Shown in pieces: positions 1-11,752 of a stretch of DNA of 64,000 bases. Location: positions 496,001 through 560,000 of the forward strand of contig JAJJXM010000037.1 of NCBI GenBank assembly GCA_024516155.1, given 5' to 3'. The notes under the pieces were generated by a model. It searched no databases. It was given only the letters and a program-made list of their open reading frames with translations, and was not told where the DNA came from. The stretch comes from Pyronema omphalodes (taxonomy: Eukaryota; Ascomycota; Pezizomycetes; Pezizales; Pyronemataceae). A program made the translations under genes and the position numbers. Numbering within the stretch: position 1 is the stretch's first letter; each line of letters opens with the position of its first letter.

Positions 1-622
1 TCAGTATGTATTATTTTCTAGAAGATTAGTTTTAATGATAATTATTAGAAAAGAATAAAAATAATCCGATAACGATGCTCAAAGTGCTCCCGTGGCTTTA
101 GTTTGATTATATCCCCATGGTTATATGTAACCTGACGAGGAAGGTGGAAACGTCAAAGGAAACAGAACGGGACAAGTAAAGTGCAGCATCGAGAGTAAAG
201 AATAATAGAAATGGTATCAATCGAGGGCTTGCACTTCTCTTTATGCCTCTTTGAAAGATTTTATGTATTTTCAAGCAAAGGAAAGTGCCAATCTGCATTC
301 CACGGCCGGGCAATTGGCAGCGGGTGGCGGAGAAGTGACACTCCAGTTCACTAGAGACGCGTAACAAGGGTATTCCTCGCTTCTACATACATACTACCAA
401 TCAATTATAGATTCCAAATGATGAGCATCACGATTACGAGGCTCACCGATTAAACACAGATTCCTACGATATCGGCCTCGCTCCAGAAGAGCGCTATCGG
501 AACCATCGTCCTCCGCGCCACACTGGGTACAGACTATAAACACCTCATCCTTGACATTAAGATATATACCTCTTGACATTCCCCCAATTAATTCCGCACC
601 AAGCTCTGGCAAGGATCTCATC
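1..622. other. Intergenic, no supported gene
   Basis: AT-rich flank at the window edge. Short open frames occur on both strands but none has family-like composition or a splice partner that I can see. It may hold the promoter of the small gene that follows. Confidence 0.4.
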
Positions 623-955
623 ATGCCAATCCCTCGATTCAAAAACCGGCACTATCTGATGACCTTCACTTTCCTCGCAGTCACCCCTTTCATTATTGAT
701 CAATACAAATGGGAGATTATGAAGATGCTAGAGTATGTGGACATCTTGGCAATGTGGATCAGGGATTGGTACTTGAGTCTGTGGGACCACTCAACAACCG
801 AAGTACATGTTTCACCCGCGGAAATTATCACTTTTGCTGCAGGCTGTATCTTCATTCGTATAGTCGGTTGGAGACCTTGGTGCCAGGATGATTTCGATTG
901 GAAGAAGGGGAAAACTGTTAACAGAAAACGGTCACATGGGAAATATGATAGTTAG
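623..955 (+). CDS. Hypothetical small membrane protein (110 aa)
   Basis: Not recognised. The frame is open further upstream, but the first ATG is at 623, giving a protein starting MPIPRFKNRHYL. Two hydrophobic stretches (about residues 11-25, and 72-87 around ITFAAGCIFIRIVGW) suggest a small double-spanning membrane protein. The C-terminus is short and basic (KKGKTVNRKRSHGK). No neighbour gives a functional hint. The model could be a chance frame: the evidence is only length, an ATG, and a plausible hydrophobic/basic layout. Confidence 0.35.
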   Translation: MPIPRFKNRHYLMTFTFLAVTPFIIDQYKWEIMKMLEYVDILAMWIRDWYLSLWDHSTTEVHVSPAEIITFAAGCIFIRIVGWRPWCQDDFDWKKGKTVNRKRSHGKYDS

Positions 956-2471
956 AATACTTCAGGAAGGATATACAATAGTGTCGTTTTATTTCATTCA
1001 ACAAATGTATGGTATTCTCATCGTATGCTACAGTATTTGAAGATATTTAAGTCATCTGAAGTATTTGCTTTAGGATAATAGAAGGGTGTTGTTTTTATTG
1101 TTCAATTCTTATGTATTAAGTAGGTTTGATTTGATTTGATTTGTATTACGTAGGAATTCTTGGTATGCATCGCGGCCAAGGGATTCGAGTGCAAAATCAT
1201 GACAAACGGGAGCAGTTTCGCGACCCTTGTTCTTGACCATATGTATCATCCAACACCACCGCGGATATTTTGATGATTTGATAGCATATTTTCAGCCCTA
1301 AAGAGTGTATTTCTGATCATGGAACCCTGTCAGAGAAAAGTGGATAACTCATCGCCCTACAGCTGCAGCTTGGCACACGGCTAATGGCATTGGGTTCCAT
1401 CTCCATGACTTCTGATGAGAGACGGAGCAAACCCAGCCTTCCCCTCCAACTATAGCGAGCGATCTTCTTCCATCTCCACTTCAGCAACTCTTAGACAACT
1501 ATATCTACAGTAACATCTCGGTATACGTCTACCGATGTTTTGGATACAGCCAATGAGAACATTTGTAAGGCATTAGCAGAAGTCGAATGCTGTGAACTTG
1601 AGCGGTTATTGCTGACGTCGGAGTCTAGATATGACAATTTCTGCCCCACTACCCCGCCAAATACATACCTACAACTCATTTCGTTCCATCTGCACTGTGA
1701 ACTTAGCCTGTTGCGAGAGGTGTATTCAAACAGACCCCTGGCATGGATTATACAGAACATAATCGGTATCTCTGCTTTCGAACTCGGCGGAATAAAGTAA
1801 TAATATCTGCGCTTTCGTCTATAAGTTTAACATCTAAAAGGTTTTCGAAACAGAATTCTGATTATTGAAAATAGAGCATCAAATATAAACAGCGAAGCAA
1901 TCCTCCGAAAACACCAACCATAACACCCTTTCAAAACGGTATTTACCAAAAACCATTCCTTAACCGACCGGCCCAATCATGATTCCCATCAAGTTTCAAA
2001 ACAACAATTGCCTTTTTTTCCCTGGCGAGATTCATACATTGAGGTTCCCTCCGCATCCTTAAAAAAAGTCGATGAATAGGTTGACGTTGAACAAGTACCG
2101 GAGGCTTAGGGCTATCCATCAATCTATCCTTTCTTCCTTCCTTCCTTCCTTCCCTTCAACGTCATCAACCAATAATTAACTAAAATCCGTTTAATAGCGA
2201 AAGCCATCTCATTTTCCATCCAATACAGTAACAGTTACAAACGTACAATTCATCCACTTCCTTCTTTCACATCTTCCAGATCCCCTTTATAAAACAGCAA
2301 AAATTCACCAAACACGGCAGGGGGGCGCGAACGCGGGTATAGAGTACAGTACATATACAAAAGTGGCATGCGGTATATGACTACAGTAGCTAACAAAAAA
2401 TGAAAAGCCTCCAACAACAACGATTAAAACTCCTTTAAGAATCACAAATCAAAAGCCAAAATCACACCCAA
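956..2471. other. Intergenic with a polypyrimidine run and a doubtful open frame
   Basis: It contains one protein-like open frame (listed separately, 1495-1800), a CTTCC-type pyrimidine repeat near 2128-2155, and the probable 3' untranslated region of the minus-strand gene ending at 2472. Nothing else is supported. Confidence 0.4.
1495..1800 (+). CDS. Possible terminal exon or gene remnant, unknown
   Basis: The frame is open from a TAG at 1492 to a TAA at 1798, with no ATG in the first part. Its translation has protein-like composition (CKALAEVECCELERLL, then SFHLHCELSLLREVYSN and AWIIQNIIGISAF). A candidate splice acceptor (CTTAG) sits just before it, so it could be a last exon, but I could not find a convincing upstream exon. 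The opposite strand is also open here. Treat it as a weak call or a decayed gene. Confidence 0.18.
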   Translation, partial: TTISTVTSRYTSTDVLDTANENICKALAEVECCELERLLLTSESRYDNFCPTTPPNTYLQLISFHLHCELSLLREVYSNRPLAWIIQNIIGISAFELGGIK

Positions 2472-4322
2472 TTACACCGCAACAACACTGCCACGTCCAG
2501 AAGCCCAGAAGGCACGGACATCTCCGAACATTCCCTTTCCGGTTGACTCTTCCTCCTCCTCAGGGGCGGCATCAAGGCAGACCTTTCCACGGGCCAAGAA
2601 AGCATCAACAGCCTTCTGCAATCCGTGGGGGTTCTCAATGTCTCCATCACTGTCAAGGAAGTCATCAACGCCACTAGCGATGAATGCGCGGACCTCACGG
2701 CGGAGAGACATGGCCTGCTCCCATCGAGAGTAGTGGGAGAGAATGCTGGTGGTCGAAAGGAGCTTGTCGAGCTTGGGGAGAAGCTGGGCGGTCAAAGGAG
2801 CGAGGTACGGGAGGAGTTGGGCCTCGCTAGAGGGTTCGGAAGCGTTGGAAGCGTCAGACAAGCGGGATCCGGAGGAAGTGGTCGAGTCAGAGGTGTCGGA
2901 GTGCATCGAGGTGGGGGTTCCGCTACGAGGAGTGGGGGTTCCACGGAGAATTGAAATACGGTGGTTCTGGGGAGGGCAAGGAGAGTTGGGACGGGTGGAG
3001 TAGATAGAGGTGAAAGAGTAGGCACTGAGGGTGCTGGTGCGCTTGGTGGCCAAGGCATGACGCTCTTGGGCGGCGGATGCGGCGTGGCTGGCAATGGTGG
3101 AGACGATCGAGATGGTAGAAGAGCGCTTGTCGTTCAAGATACGCTCAGACAGGTATGAAGGAGCGGGGGAGACAGAGCGGACTGGAAGAGAGTCACGAAT
3201 GGAGATGGCGGAGAGAGAGTCGCGCTTGTCGTTCTCATCGACGTCAGACATGGCAGGGGTAGGAGGGGCCAATGAGGCGTTCAAGGCGGCGTTGAAGTCC
3301 ATGAAGGTAGCAGCGACATCAGCTCCAATGTACATGGAGGTCTGGCGGTTGGTAGACTCGAAAGATGCACGGTGGTTATCGAGAGTAAGAGGAGCAAAAG
3401 TGGGCGCCTCAATTTCGGGAACCTTCTCCTCAACAACCTCCTCCTTCTTCTCCTCCTTCTTTTCGGAAACAATAATAACGTCGTCGTGCTTGATGTTGTC
3501 AAAGTCGATGGCCTCAAAAACAGGAGTCTCAAGAGTCTCTTTCTCCTTGGGCTTGGGGACCTCGGGGAACACACATGGCTCCATAGGAGGGCGGTCGATC
3601 TTCTCAAACTTTCCGAAGTGAGTGGGGAAGTCCTGGGGAATCTGGGGAGTAGGAGGCGCTTGTCCGTTGGCATCGTAGGTGATGAAAGCTTCGGCGTCGT
3701 CCTGGTTGATGTAGAGCGAGGTCTTGTCGGCATCGGCGGTGTTCAATCTGGTCTCAGTCTTGTCAAAGCAGGAAGGGTATGAAGTTCCGTCAGGACCGTG
3801 AAGAATCTCGGCTCGCCTCAATTCTGAGTCTGAAACGACAACAGCAGGTGTCACTGGCCGACTTCCATTATTGCGCAAACTACCGGATCTGCTCACGCTC
3901 TCCAACACTCCTCTTGCCCAATCCTCATCACTCTCCTCCACATCATGGTCCAACTTTGGCGATATCGGCGACGTCACTGGTGACGGCAGATTCAGGAATC
4001 CTCCACTTTCTCTCTTCTCAGCACCCATTGGAAGTGAGTTTCTTTGCGAGGTCAACGATAGTCTTGGCGGTGCAGGCTTCGCCGGTCGCTCGTCGCCCAT
4101 AATAGATTCACCCGAGATGTGCGATCGTGTACGCTCCAACTCGCGCTCTTCGGCTTCTCGTCGCTCCCGCGCATAGTCCATTTCCTCCGACATACGGGCC
4201 GGAGGCGCAGTCGTTACTTCCGTGGAGTTTGGTGCATCTTCCTTCTCATTTGTGGCGGTCGCTGGTCGCTTGTCTTCCTCGGTATTTTTCACGGCCTTAC
4301 GGCCACAGCACAGAAAACGCAT
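2472..4322 (-). CDS. Disordered, possibly membrane-anchored fungal protein, function unknown (616 aa)
   Basis: Single-exon gene. I chose the ATG at 4322 because it starts MRFLCCGRK, a basic/cysteine N-terminus typical of palmitoylated peripheral membrane proteins; a more upstream ATG would add 15 unlikely residues. Most of the chain is low-complexity Ser/Thr/Pro/Glu (for example EKKEEKKEEVVEEK in the middle and many RxS sites), suggesting a phosphorylated scaffold. The only fold-like part is the last ~110 residues: an LLPYLAPLTAQLLPKLDKLL amphipathic helix, then HYSRWEQAMSLRREVRAFI and DVRAFWASGRG. Codon-level continuity over 1.85 kb supports a real gene. I do not recognise the family; the anchor and phosphorylation are inference. 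Confidence 0.82.
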   Translation of the reverse strand: MRFLCCGRKAVKNTEEDKRPATATNEKEDAPNSTEVTTAPPARMSEEMDYARERREAEERELERTRSHISGESIMGDERPAKPAPPRLSLTSQRNSLPMGAEKRESGGFLNLPSPVTSPISPKLDHDVEESDEDWARGVLESVSRSGSLRNNGSRPVTPAVVVSDSELRRAEILHGPDGTSYPSCFDKTETRLNTADADKTSLYINQDDAEAFITYDANGQAPPTPQIPQDFPTHFGKFEKIDRPPMEPCVFPEVPKPKEKETLETPVFEAIDFDNIKHDDVIIVSEKKEEKKEEVVEEKVPEIEAPTFAPLTLDNHRASFESTNRQTSMYIGADVAATFMDFNAALNASLAPPTPAMSDVDENDKRDSLSAISIRDSLPVRSVSPAPSYLSERILNDKRSSTISIVSTIASHAASAAQERHALATKRTSTLSAYSFTSIYSTRPNSPCPPQNHRISILRGTPTPRSGTPTSMHSDTSDSTTSSGSRLSDASNASEPSSEAQLLPYLAPLTAQLLPKLDKLLSTTSILSHYSRWEQAMSLRREVRAFIASGVDDFLDSDGDIENPHGLQKAVDAFLARGKVCLDAAPEEEEESTGKGMFGDVRAFWASGRGSVVAV

Positions 4323-7300
4323 TGTTGTTGTGATAATGTTGTGTTGCAGACCTCGATAAGGGGTCAATTAATTTGGTTGTATGAGAAACAGTAACGAATG
4401 AATAATCGAAAAGCAATTAGGAACGACAGACAGTATTGCGATTAAAGAATGACGGTGACGGCGATTGTGCGAGGAGGTGAAAAAGAGTTGGTTGATCCTC
4501 TGTTTTCCCCCCTTTAATGAAAGGAGCGAGCGAAGAGTGTTGGTGTTGGTTGGGTTTTGCAGGAGGTTAGCAGCACAACAAGGCCCTTGCACGGGTCTGG
4601 CTGGTACCTGCAGCTTTGGCGATAGGGGGCACTGACGATCGCGCAAGCACAGCCGAACTCGGCGGCTGACAGTACGCGCGGGGGGAAACGAGGGCCACGG
4701 GATAAATACTGATAGGAAATAGCTATTTAGAAGTGACAGACATCGAGGCATTCATGCACTTGACCATTCTGGGGACGAGATTGTTCAGGTTGAGGGTGTT
4801 TTGCAGGAAACAAACACAGTCATCAAGTGATTCTCGACGGCTTGGCAGAGTGCACGAGTATGTACATAAGACCCGATACGGGGAGCAGAAGGGCATAATT
4901 CGAAGTTAGGATTCTGCGTATTTTGGTGTCTGGGGTACTGTACGGGGCCGATACATAAAGAGAGGCGATAACGACGTCAAAACACACAATTTATATTTAT
5001 TATTATTTATATTATTATTATTATCCTTCTAGAAGAAAGTCGCGCGTCAGCTTGCAGCTTTTCCAACCCAACCAACGGACAACCCGCTGCTGCTGCTGCT
5101 GCTGCATACGGCCTGCATATTTCTCGCCTTTTTGCATCTCCCCCGCTCCTGTCACCAAACACGCTAAACGCGCGCCTGCCTGTCTAGAACCGATGCAGTT
5201 TAGCCTTCACGAATTTGTAGCGAACCCGGAAAACCCGATTTGCCAGCCGAGAACAGGTTAATTTGCGCTCTCTCTCTCTCTGGGGTAGCGAGCTGCAAGC
5301 TGGCCGGGGTGACCATGAAGTGCCCAGAAGCGGTTGTTTCGTCCGACCCGATCAGGACCCGATCACGGCTCCCCCTAAACCCTAACAAAGTGGCTTCTGG
5401 CAAAGTCCGAACGAAAATGGAAGCGAAGAACCATCAGGTGCGTCTGAGGAAAGCTTGCTCTCTGCAGCAGCGCCTCTACCACGCCTCGTCACGAAGCGAG
5501 CCCTTTGATGCCATGCTTTGGTTGGGTTGAGGGGGTTCCAATTTGGCCCAAAAACGGTGTTGATGAACCCCATCCATCTGCGGAGATCCCCGTGCACAGG
5601 TACGAGATCGGACTGTGTGAGGGAAGGACGATATGCGGGTGAGGGGACTCGGTGAGTGGACATCATTAACCAAGTGGAACCGAGAAGAGAAAGTGTACGA
5701 GGGATGTTATTATTCATCAATCACTAGAAGGAGGAATGTTTTGATGATTTCAATTTTGCGGTGAGTTTTTCCAGAAATCCACAACGCACGTTTCTGTTTC
5801 GAGGCGCAGTGACCATTTTCACCGGAACTTGCACATCTGGAGATCGATATCTAAAACACCGACACCCACCCTACACACCCCGTCTTTGCGCGACTTGATT
5901 GCGCTGATTTTACGAATCGATTGACTCGCGGGCCTTGCCATGGGGTGCGATGGATGCGATGGAAAAAAAAATGAGCGAATGGATAAGCTTAGATAAAAGC
6001 CCTGTCCTCTGTTTTCGAAGTTTTTTTTTTTTCCCACCTTTATCATAAGCATCGACTTGACAGGACGTGAACTTTTACAATATGTCTCGGACGCAACAAA
6101 CCTTCAACAAGTGCACAAAAACAACTTTGGGAAATAAATGAGATTAACCCAGGTTCCCGCAATACTTCAATACGATAGCCAATTATGAACCTTATAACGA
6201 AACCGGCGAAACATGGAACCCCAAACCCCGTCACACGTGCAAGAGATGACAGAAAACGTCTCCAGGGACAGGGTACGACAGAATCGCAGCCTGGGAAATC
6301 CAGGGAGTCTACATATTCTCGTGTAGCTACCTCTCCATGTTCCCTTGGCTTCAGCACTTTGGACAGGCTGCAGTGCAGATATCCGCGCAAGGGTTGTCTG
6401 TCGAAACAAACCTTCAAAGTGCGATGCCTATTGAGTTTTTTTAATCCCACCATTAATTGGAAATAAAAACCAATCCACTTACATATTTGCTCGTTTAAAA
6501 TTGGGTGTCCAAAACTATTTTTTTTTTTTTGCGCACCACCGCACTGATCTCGGCCGAAATAGGTTGATCAGTCCGAGCATGAGTGCCGTCATATCCTTGG
6601 CTTTCCCACCCTGACCACTCCACACCTTTTGAACTCTTCATGAAACATTAGCGCGTTGTATTTGGTTAGCAACTAAAATGAAGTGTGATTTATGGCGGGA
6701 ATACGCACCATAAAAGCACAGAAGATTGCAAAGAAACATTTCCTTTAAATTGAAATGAAGAAACAAATGCTGAGAAATTCCGAGATAAGATTCAACCGCA
6801 GACACAAACTGGATGACATAAATAACCGACTTCATCATAGTATCATGACTCTTCCAAGTTTAGTTTCTTATGTTTTGCTTTGCTTCGCCAGATTCAGTCG
6901 TAGGATAGCTGGGGTAAGGCAACATCCTTTAGTTTCAACACCAGATTTGCATGATTACGGATTGCATATGTACGGGTTCTTACATACATATTCTGGGGAA
7001 TTTCCCCACTTATGGTCATATGCCTGATATATAAATGGAAAAAAGGTTAATCACCAGCTAGCTACATACATAGCCAGGGACACGTAGATGACTCGATCCG
7101 ACGTGATGACTTGCAGGATGACATGCCTTAACGTGCTGGATGCGCGGCGTGCACAGAAAAAGGTCCATCTAGCGACTGTAGACTGGATATCCCGATTGGC
7201 TGCATAGAGTGCGGATCATGAATCTTGAAATATGGGGAAGGAGGGATACATAGATGTTCTAAATTCTCCAGGTTTCCATCAGCTTGATATTGAAGCTAAC

Positions 7301-9368
7301 AAGAAAACAAACGACGCGGTGGAATACTGAGAAATCTGTCGATATTTTCATGGTTAACGGACTCGGTGTTGACACTCTTGACACAAGCACTTGTAAATTG
7401 CTTGCCAGTAACGGGTAAGATTCATTCTCAGCTGTCATGCCAGCTAAATGCCCCAGCTATGTACATACACCCGCTACAGATTACCGATGGATACATATTC
7501 TTAGTACAAACGACCGCCGCAACCGCGTGCATCTAATCAATCCATCGACTGACACTTCATCTGCAATGTACAAGCCACAACCCCATCTATCTGCTCTCCG
7601 GTGGTACCTCGAATGCAACGTCAATCGATGCATCAACGATACATGAACAATAAGCTACATTCAAATCGCCCTATCACATCATGATCATCCAGTTGCATAA
7701 TCACCATGACGAATCATTGGCTATGTCTCGCTAAAAGTGGTTGTCTGAAGGTATGTATGTAGAATATACATACCAGGATTAAGATAATCGACACGTGCGC
7801 ATGCGCAACATGCAGGCGGCCTATGAGGGGCAATGAGACACTGCAGGGAACTAGATCCAAAGGAACTCCTTCGAGTTGTATGCCTATTGGATGTGCGTAT
7901 TACACATGGCTATGTATATATAGGACAGTGGCGAGTGGATGTTTTGTAACTGGTCAAAGGCGAATCAAGTTGTCGAGTATATTCCAAGGCGACAATGCCC
8001 TACAGGCTGCATCAAGGACGTTAAAATGGCGAAACTTGCCGTCTGAGATATCAATACATAACTACAGATCGCTGGATCCACGAGGAGGTTTCAAAACCGC
8101 CGTGCTGAGCGGAAGTGTATTCTGAAACAATTAATCTACGAATCGTCTGCCATTTGCGGATGGTTCAGCTGGTGCTGAAGAGAGGCACATAACTAATCCA
8201 TAAATTGGGTGGCTTCCCGGGGTGTCCGAGGAAAACTGCAAACCTTGAAATGGAAGAGTCTAACGTGAAATGAAGGAAGCTAACGGTTTTCGGCGGATCT
8301 CGTTTAGAGCCAGCAGCCCCCAGATTCAACTCTATACACAGACGCACGTACACGACTGTATACGCATAATTGGTATAGCGTGTTCTAAAGAAGCTAAGAC
8401 TTACAGACTGCATTGCATAGCGCAGAAAAAAAGAAATGAGGGTGTGTTGACTACATACGAAGCGACGCGCCGAAAGCTGAGAACTCTACGTTGCTACAGC
8501 GACAAGAGCGGGCGGGGTTGGTGATGTTGACGAAGCTGGGTGGAGTTGGTGATGTTAGCTATGCTTCGTGCCCGCACACAACGAAATCACAACCACCAAA
8601 AAATATGAAAGCATAGTTGAAAGAGCAGCTCGGAAACTTAAGCATATTACAATACAGCCCTCTTTTTACAAGTGCAAGCAATGTTTTTACATTTCACACC
8701 TTTTCGCTACATTAGGAAATCAGCCGAAAAATGGTCCGCGGGATGGCGCGTTTATTTAGGAATAGGTTTTATAATCTGGAGAGTTTTCGCAGACACCCCG
8801 GGAAGCCACCCATTGGAAGATAAAAAAGGGTACAGCCGCAATTGAAAACACATTACTCTTTGTCTTCTCATGACTGGTCTACAATGAAATCCAAAGATAA
8901 TTCTTACCGACCGGGTGGCTTATCGCCCTACCGCATTCGGCTGTATATAAACTGTGCTTCATCACAATTCCCTGTCAATATTCGCCTGACTGGTGAGATC
9001 GAAATTAAAGCTGTCGTTGTATTCCAATGAAAACAAGGCGATCTGCCAGTCAGAAAGCACAGCGTAAGCCATGCATAGAAAAAGAACATCCTTGCCTATT
9101 TTGTGGAGAATTAATCATGAGAGCTATGCATATTCCACGCCTTGTGAGGCTGGTAACTTGGTAGCGGTACATCCTACAGTTACATTGCTTGCCTTGTATA
9201 TACCCCGCATTTGTACGCGTGTTTGAAAAACATATACCTTCTGTCATCCGCCGATTCTCACTCCAGCTCTGTGCGATCAAAAAGCAGATCTCTTTCCACT
9301 TAAAACTATCTCCAACACATCTTTCGGTTACTCGACCTATATTCCTCGCTGATATTTCGCAAGCAATA
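4323..9368. other. 5-kb gene-poor stretch
   Basis: No open frame here has convincing composition. It holds the 5' region of the minus gene starting at 4322, a CTG run near 5088-5105, a CT microsatellite at about 5266-5281, homopolymer A/T runs at 6021-6032 and 6520-6532, one inverted-repeat element (8206-8812, listed separately), and the promoter/5' leader of the gene starting at 9369. Confidence 0.5.
8206..8812. mobile_element. Possible MITE-like element bounded by inverted repeats
   Basis: Left end TGGGTGGCTTCCCGGGGTGT is matched in reverse orientation at the right end (…ACACCCCGGGAAGCCACCCA), and the similarity continues inward with a few mismatches for about 34 bp. The internal ~540 bp has no credible transposase frame. 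I could not identify a clean target-site duplication, so superfamily is unassigned and a non-transposon inverted repeat remains possible. Confidence 0.5.
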
Positions 9369-10995
9369 ATGGAGATCCCACTTCAACCCATGTCCCATCC
9401 CACACCCGCTGTCCTCACTACCCGTCACTCGACACAAACCTTTACAAACCCCGAGTATTTCCGCCCGCGTACCGAAGAAACCGCTACGTCTCCTCTTCTA
9501 TCCCCATTATCGGATTATAACCGTTACATCCCATACCGGCCCCAAACTGCACCTTCACAACCAACGTCTAGATCCTACCCTCCTATCCCTTACCAGTCGA
9601 CTCAATACGCCCCGAAACCTCCAACACACCGATCGCGGCCATCAGAAACCTCCATCAATAGCAGCGAATGGCACCATTTAGACAACCGACAAATAATCCG
9701 TACCTTCACGTCATTAGGGAAAGAGGTAGAACGATTTTCGCAACCCTTTGCAACAGAGGAAGAATACAATCACGAGGATCTAGAAAGCGGGATAACGAAG
9801 CTAGGTTTATATCATAATCTTTTCCGACGAAGATATGAGCCGTTAGATTTAGTTCAAGCTCTTGCGAAACCAGAGGCTAGGAAAAAGTTCGTAGAGGGAA
9901 TAATCTGGGCAGCTTTAACGGAGTGGGTTTTTAGAACCCCGGTAGAATCGGGTATGTGCATGATTAGCCCGCGCTTTGCCCTAAACCCTATTATCCTTAC
10001 TACTCATCACATTTCAACATAAGTAAGAGACGTAACTACTGACACAACCAACAGATCTTCGAAGAGATTCAGTTTCTTCCTATCAACCATCAAGCCGCTC
10101 TACCCTGGATCAATACCTCAGTACCCAAATCTCCGCCGTCCAAGAACCAATCCAGCAGCTATGGCGACTAATCTCCCTCTTCCCTCAAGCACCAGAATTA
10201 AGAGGTGGCGCATCTACAGAGCTTGATCTAAGAAGTGTTTTTATCCTAGCACGCGATAAGGCTGTTCTTCTTTATTCCCAACCTGTACCTTTCCAAATTT
10301 CTTCTTTTCCCCCCGATAACACCCGTTCATCCACCAGCTCTGGACAACACAAAGAAGCCAAGATAGAAACATGCAGCAATTACACCGAAGCATCAACCGC
10401 GGCATTTTACCCCCCAAAACCAAGCTCACCAAACCCATCATCATCACCATCATCATCATCACCATTAAATCCACCATCAACCCCCTCTAGTCCCCTAGTT
10501 ACTCGTCCAAAGTATTCCCAACGAGATTCCGGCTTCTTTTCAATCCCGGAAGATGCATACCACGGCGCAGAATGGACAGTCTCACCAGGACTCTATAAAC
10601 CCACCCAAGACGGCTATATATCCATTGTCCCCCCGATACGATGGCCATCTATTATCCTTGACGAGGTGGAAGAAGTCTGGGAGGATGTAGTGACACATAA
10701 TTGGCCACCCCGGATGTCTTTGCAACAGCCGAAGCGGGGGTCGGTGGAGATAGAGATGGAGAGGGGATTTTGGGGTGGGTTGTGGGTGTGGATTTCGGGG
10801 GTTTGGGGGGTATTGACAGGATGCTGTGGGCGGAGGAATAGGGGGTATGGAGAGTTGAATCAGCAACGGGAATTTGGGACCAGAGAGGCGGTGGCGAATA
10901 CTGGAACTGTGGCATATTGGCATGTTTTGAGAGATGTTAAGGTGGATATTATTGAAGGTGCGGGAAGGGGAAAGACGGTGGATATGGGGATATGA
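9369..10995 (+). CDS. Gene A: accessory-island protein of unknown function (507 aa, 2 exons)
   Basis: Exons 9369-9951 and 10055-10995, one phase-1 intron (GTATGT…CAACAG). The start is the first ATG, MEIPLQPMSHP. The N-terminal ~100 residues are Pro/Ser/Tyr-rich and disordered. Residues ~105-190 form a predicted helical domain (LDNRQIIRTFTSLGKEVERF … YNHEDLESGITKLGLYH … FVEGIIWAALTEWVF). The same domain, followed by an intron in the same position and phase, occurs in gene B at 18.8-20.7 kb, so the two are paralogs. The second exon carries a shared AEWTVSPGLYK motif, a Ser/Pro linker and a Trp/Gly-rich hydrophobic segment (FWGGLWVWISGVWGVLTGC) that may contact membrane. No enzyme motif is visible. 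Function is unknown; linkage to the Hsp70-like and GTPase genes is the only context. Confidence 0.78.
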
Positions 10996-11572
10996 GGTCT
11001 TGTTGTGGGATATTTTGGTTTGATAGTGTGCGGGTTTTCGATGGGGTTTGGGTGATGGAAGGCAGCGCGTGGATCTAAAGGTTATGGTTGGTATTAGGTA
11101 TGCTGTTTTATTGATGACAATTCTTTAGCCAATAAAGAAAATGTATCCTCTTAATATTCGGGTAGTGATAACACAGTCGGCACAGCATGATGGGGGCAAG
11201 AGAGATTTTCGTGGGGAAATTGTCGAGGATCGTGAAAGCAGCAAGAAAGATTTTGCGGATAAAAGAAGAGATAATGGAGAACTATGAGATAGCTGATGGA
11301 GAAATCAAAGATTATTCAGTTGAACAAAAAAGTCGGGGGACGCAACACGAGTTGTGGGAAATAGGTTCAGTGGAGGGAGTAGTTATAAAATACACTTGCA
11401 CGCTCTTTAACTACACTGATTGTGATTTCCTTTAGTTCAGTATCTTAATTCATCACTTTCCACCCATCAGTGCCCACCCTATCAATCCTCAATAGCGCAA
11501 GTCATTTTCAGGTTCAAAAGTGAAACACCATTCATTCTTTAGCAGTCACAGCAAAGTGTATCAAGATAGTCG
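10996..11572. other. Intergenic between gene A and the transposon nest
   Basis: It holds the 3' end of gene A and AT-rich DNA. A short plus-strand open frame at 11187-11435 has no supporting feature. No other gene is seen. Confidence 0.4.
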
Positions 11573-11752
11573 TAGAGTTTGGCACGGTCCGTCCGGTTCG
11601 GTTCTAGCTGTGAACCGAACCAGAACACCATTTGCGGGAGTGGCAGTCCTTGAGGTACCATGGACCAGACGGTCCGCAGGTGACCATGGGTGACCGTGAC
11701 TGGGTCACAAATGATCACTCGCAAGCTACCGTTTTTTAGTATGGCTTATGAT

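Noticed and set aside
2625..4394. Several plus-strand frames over 100 codons opposite the 616-aa gene
   Set aside because: Antisense shadows of a low-complexity coding sequence; composition is unlike protein.
4368..4751. 127-codon minus-strand frame just upstream of the 616-aa gene
   Set aside because: It lies in the expected promoter/leader, has Leu/Ser/Arg-biased random composition and no splice link.
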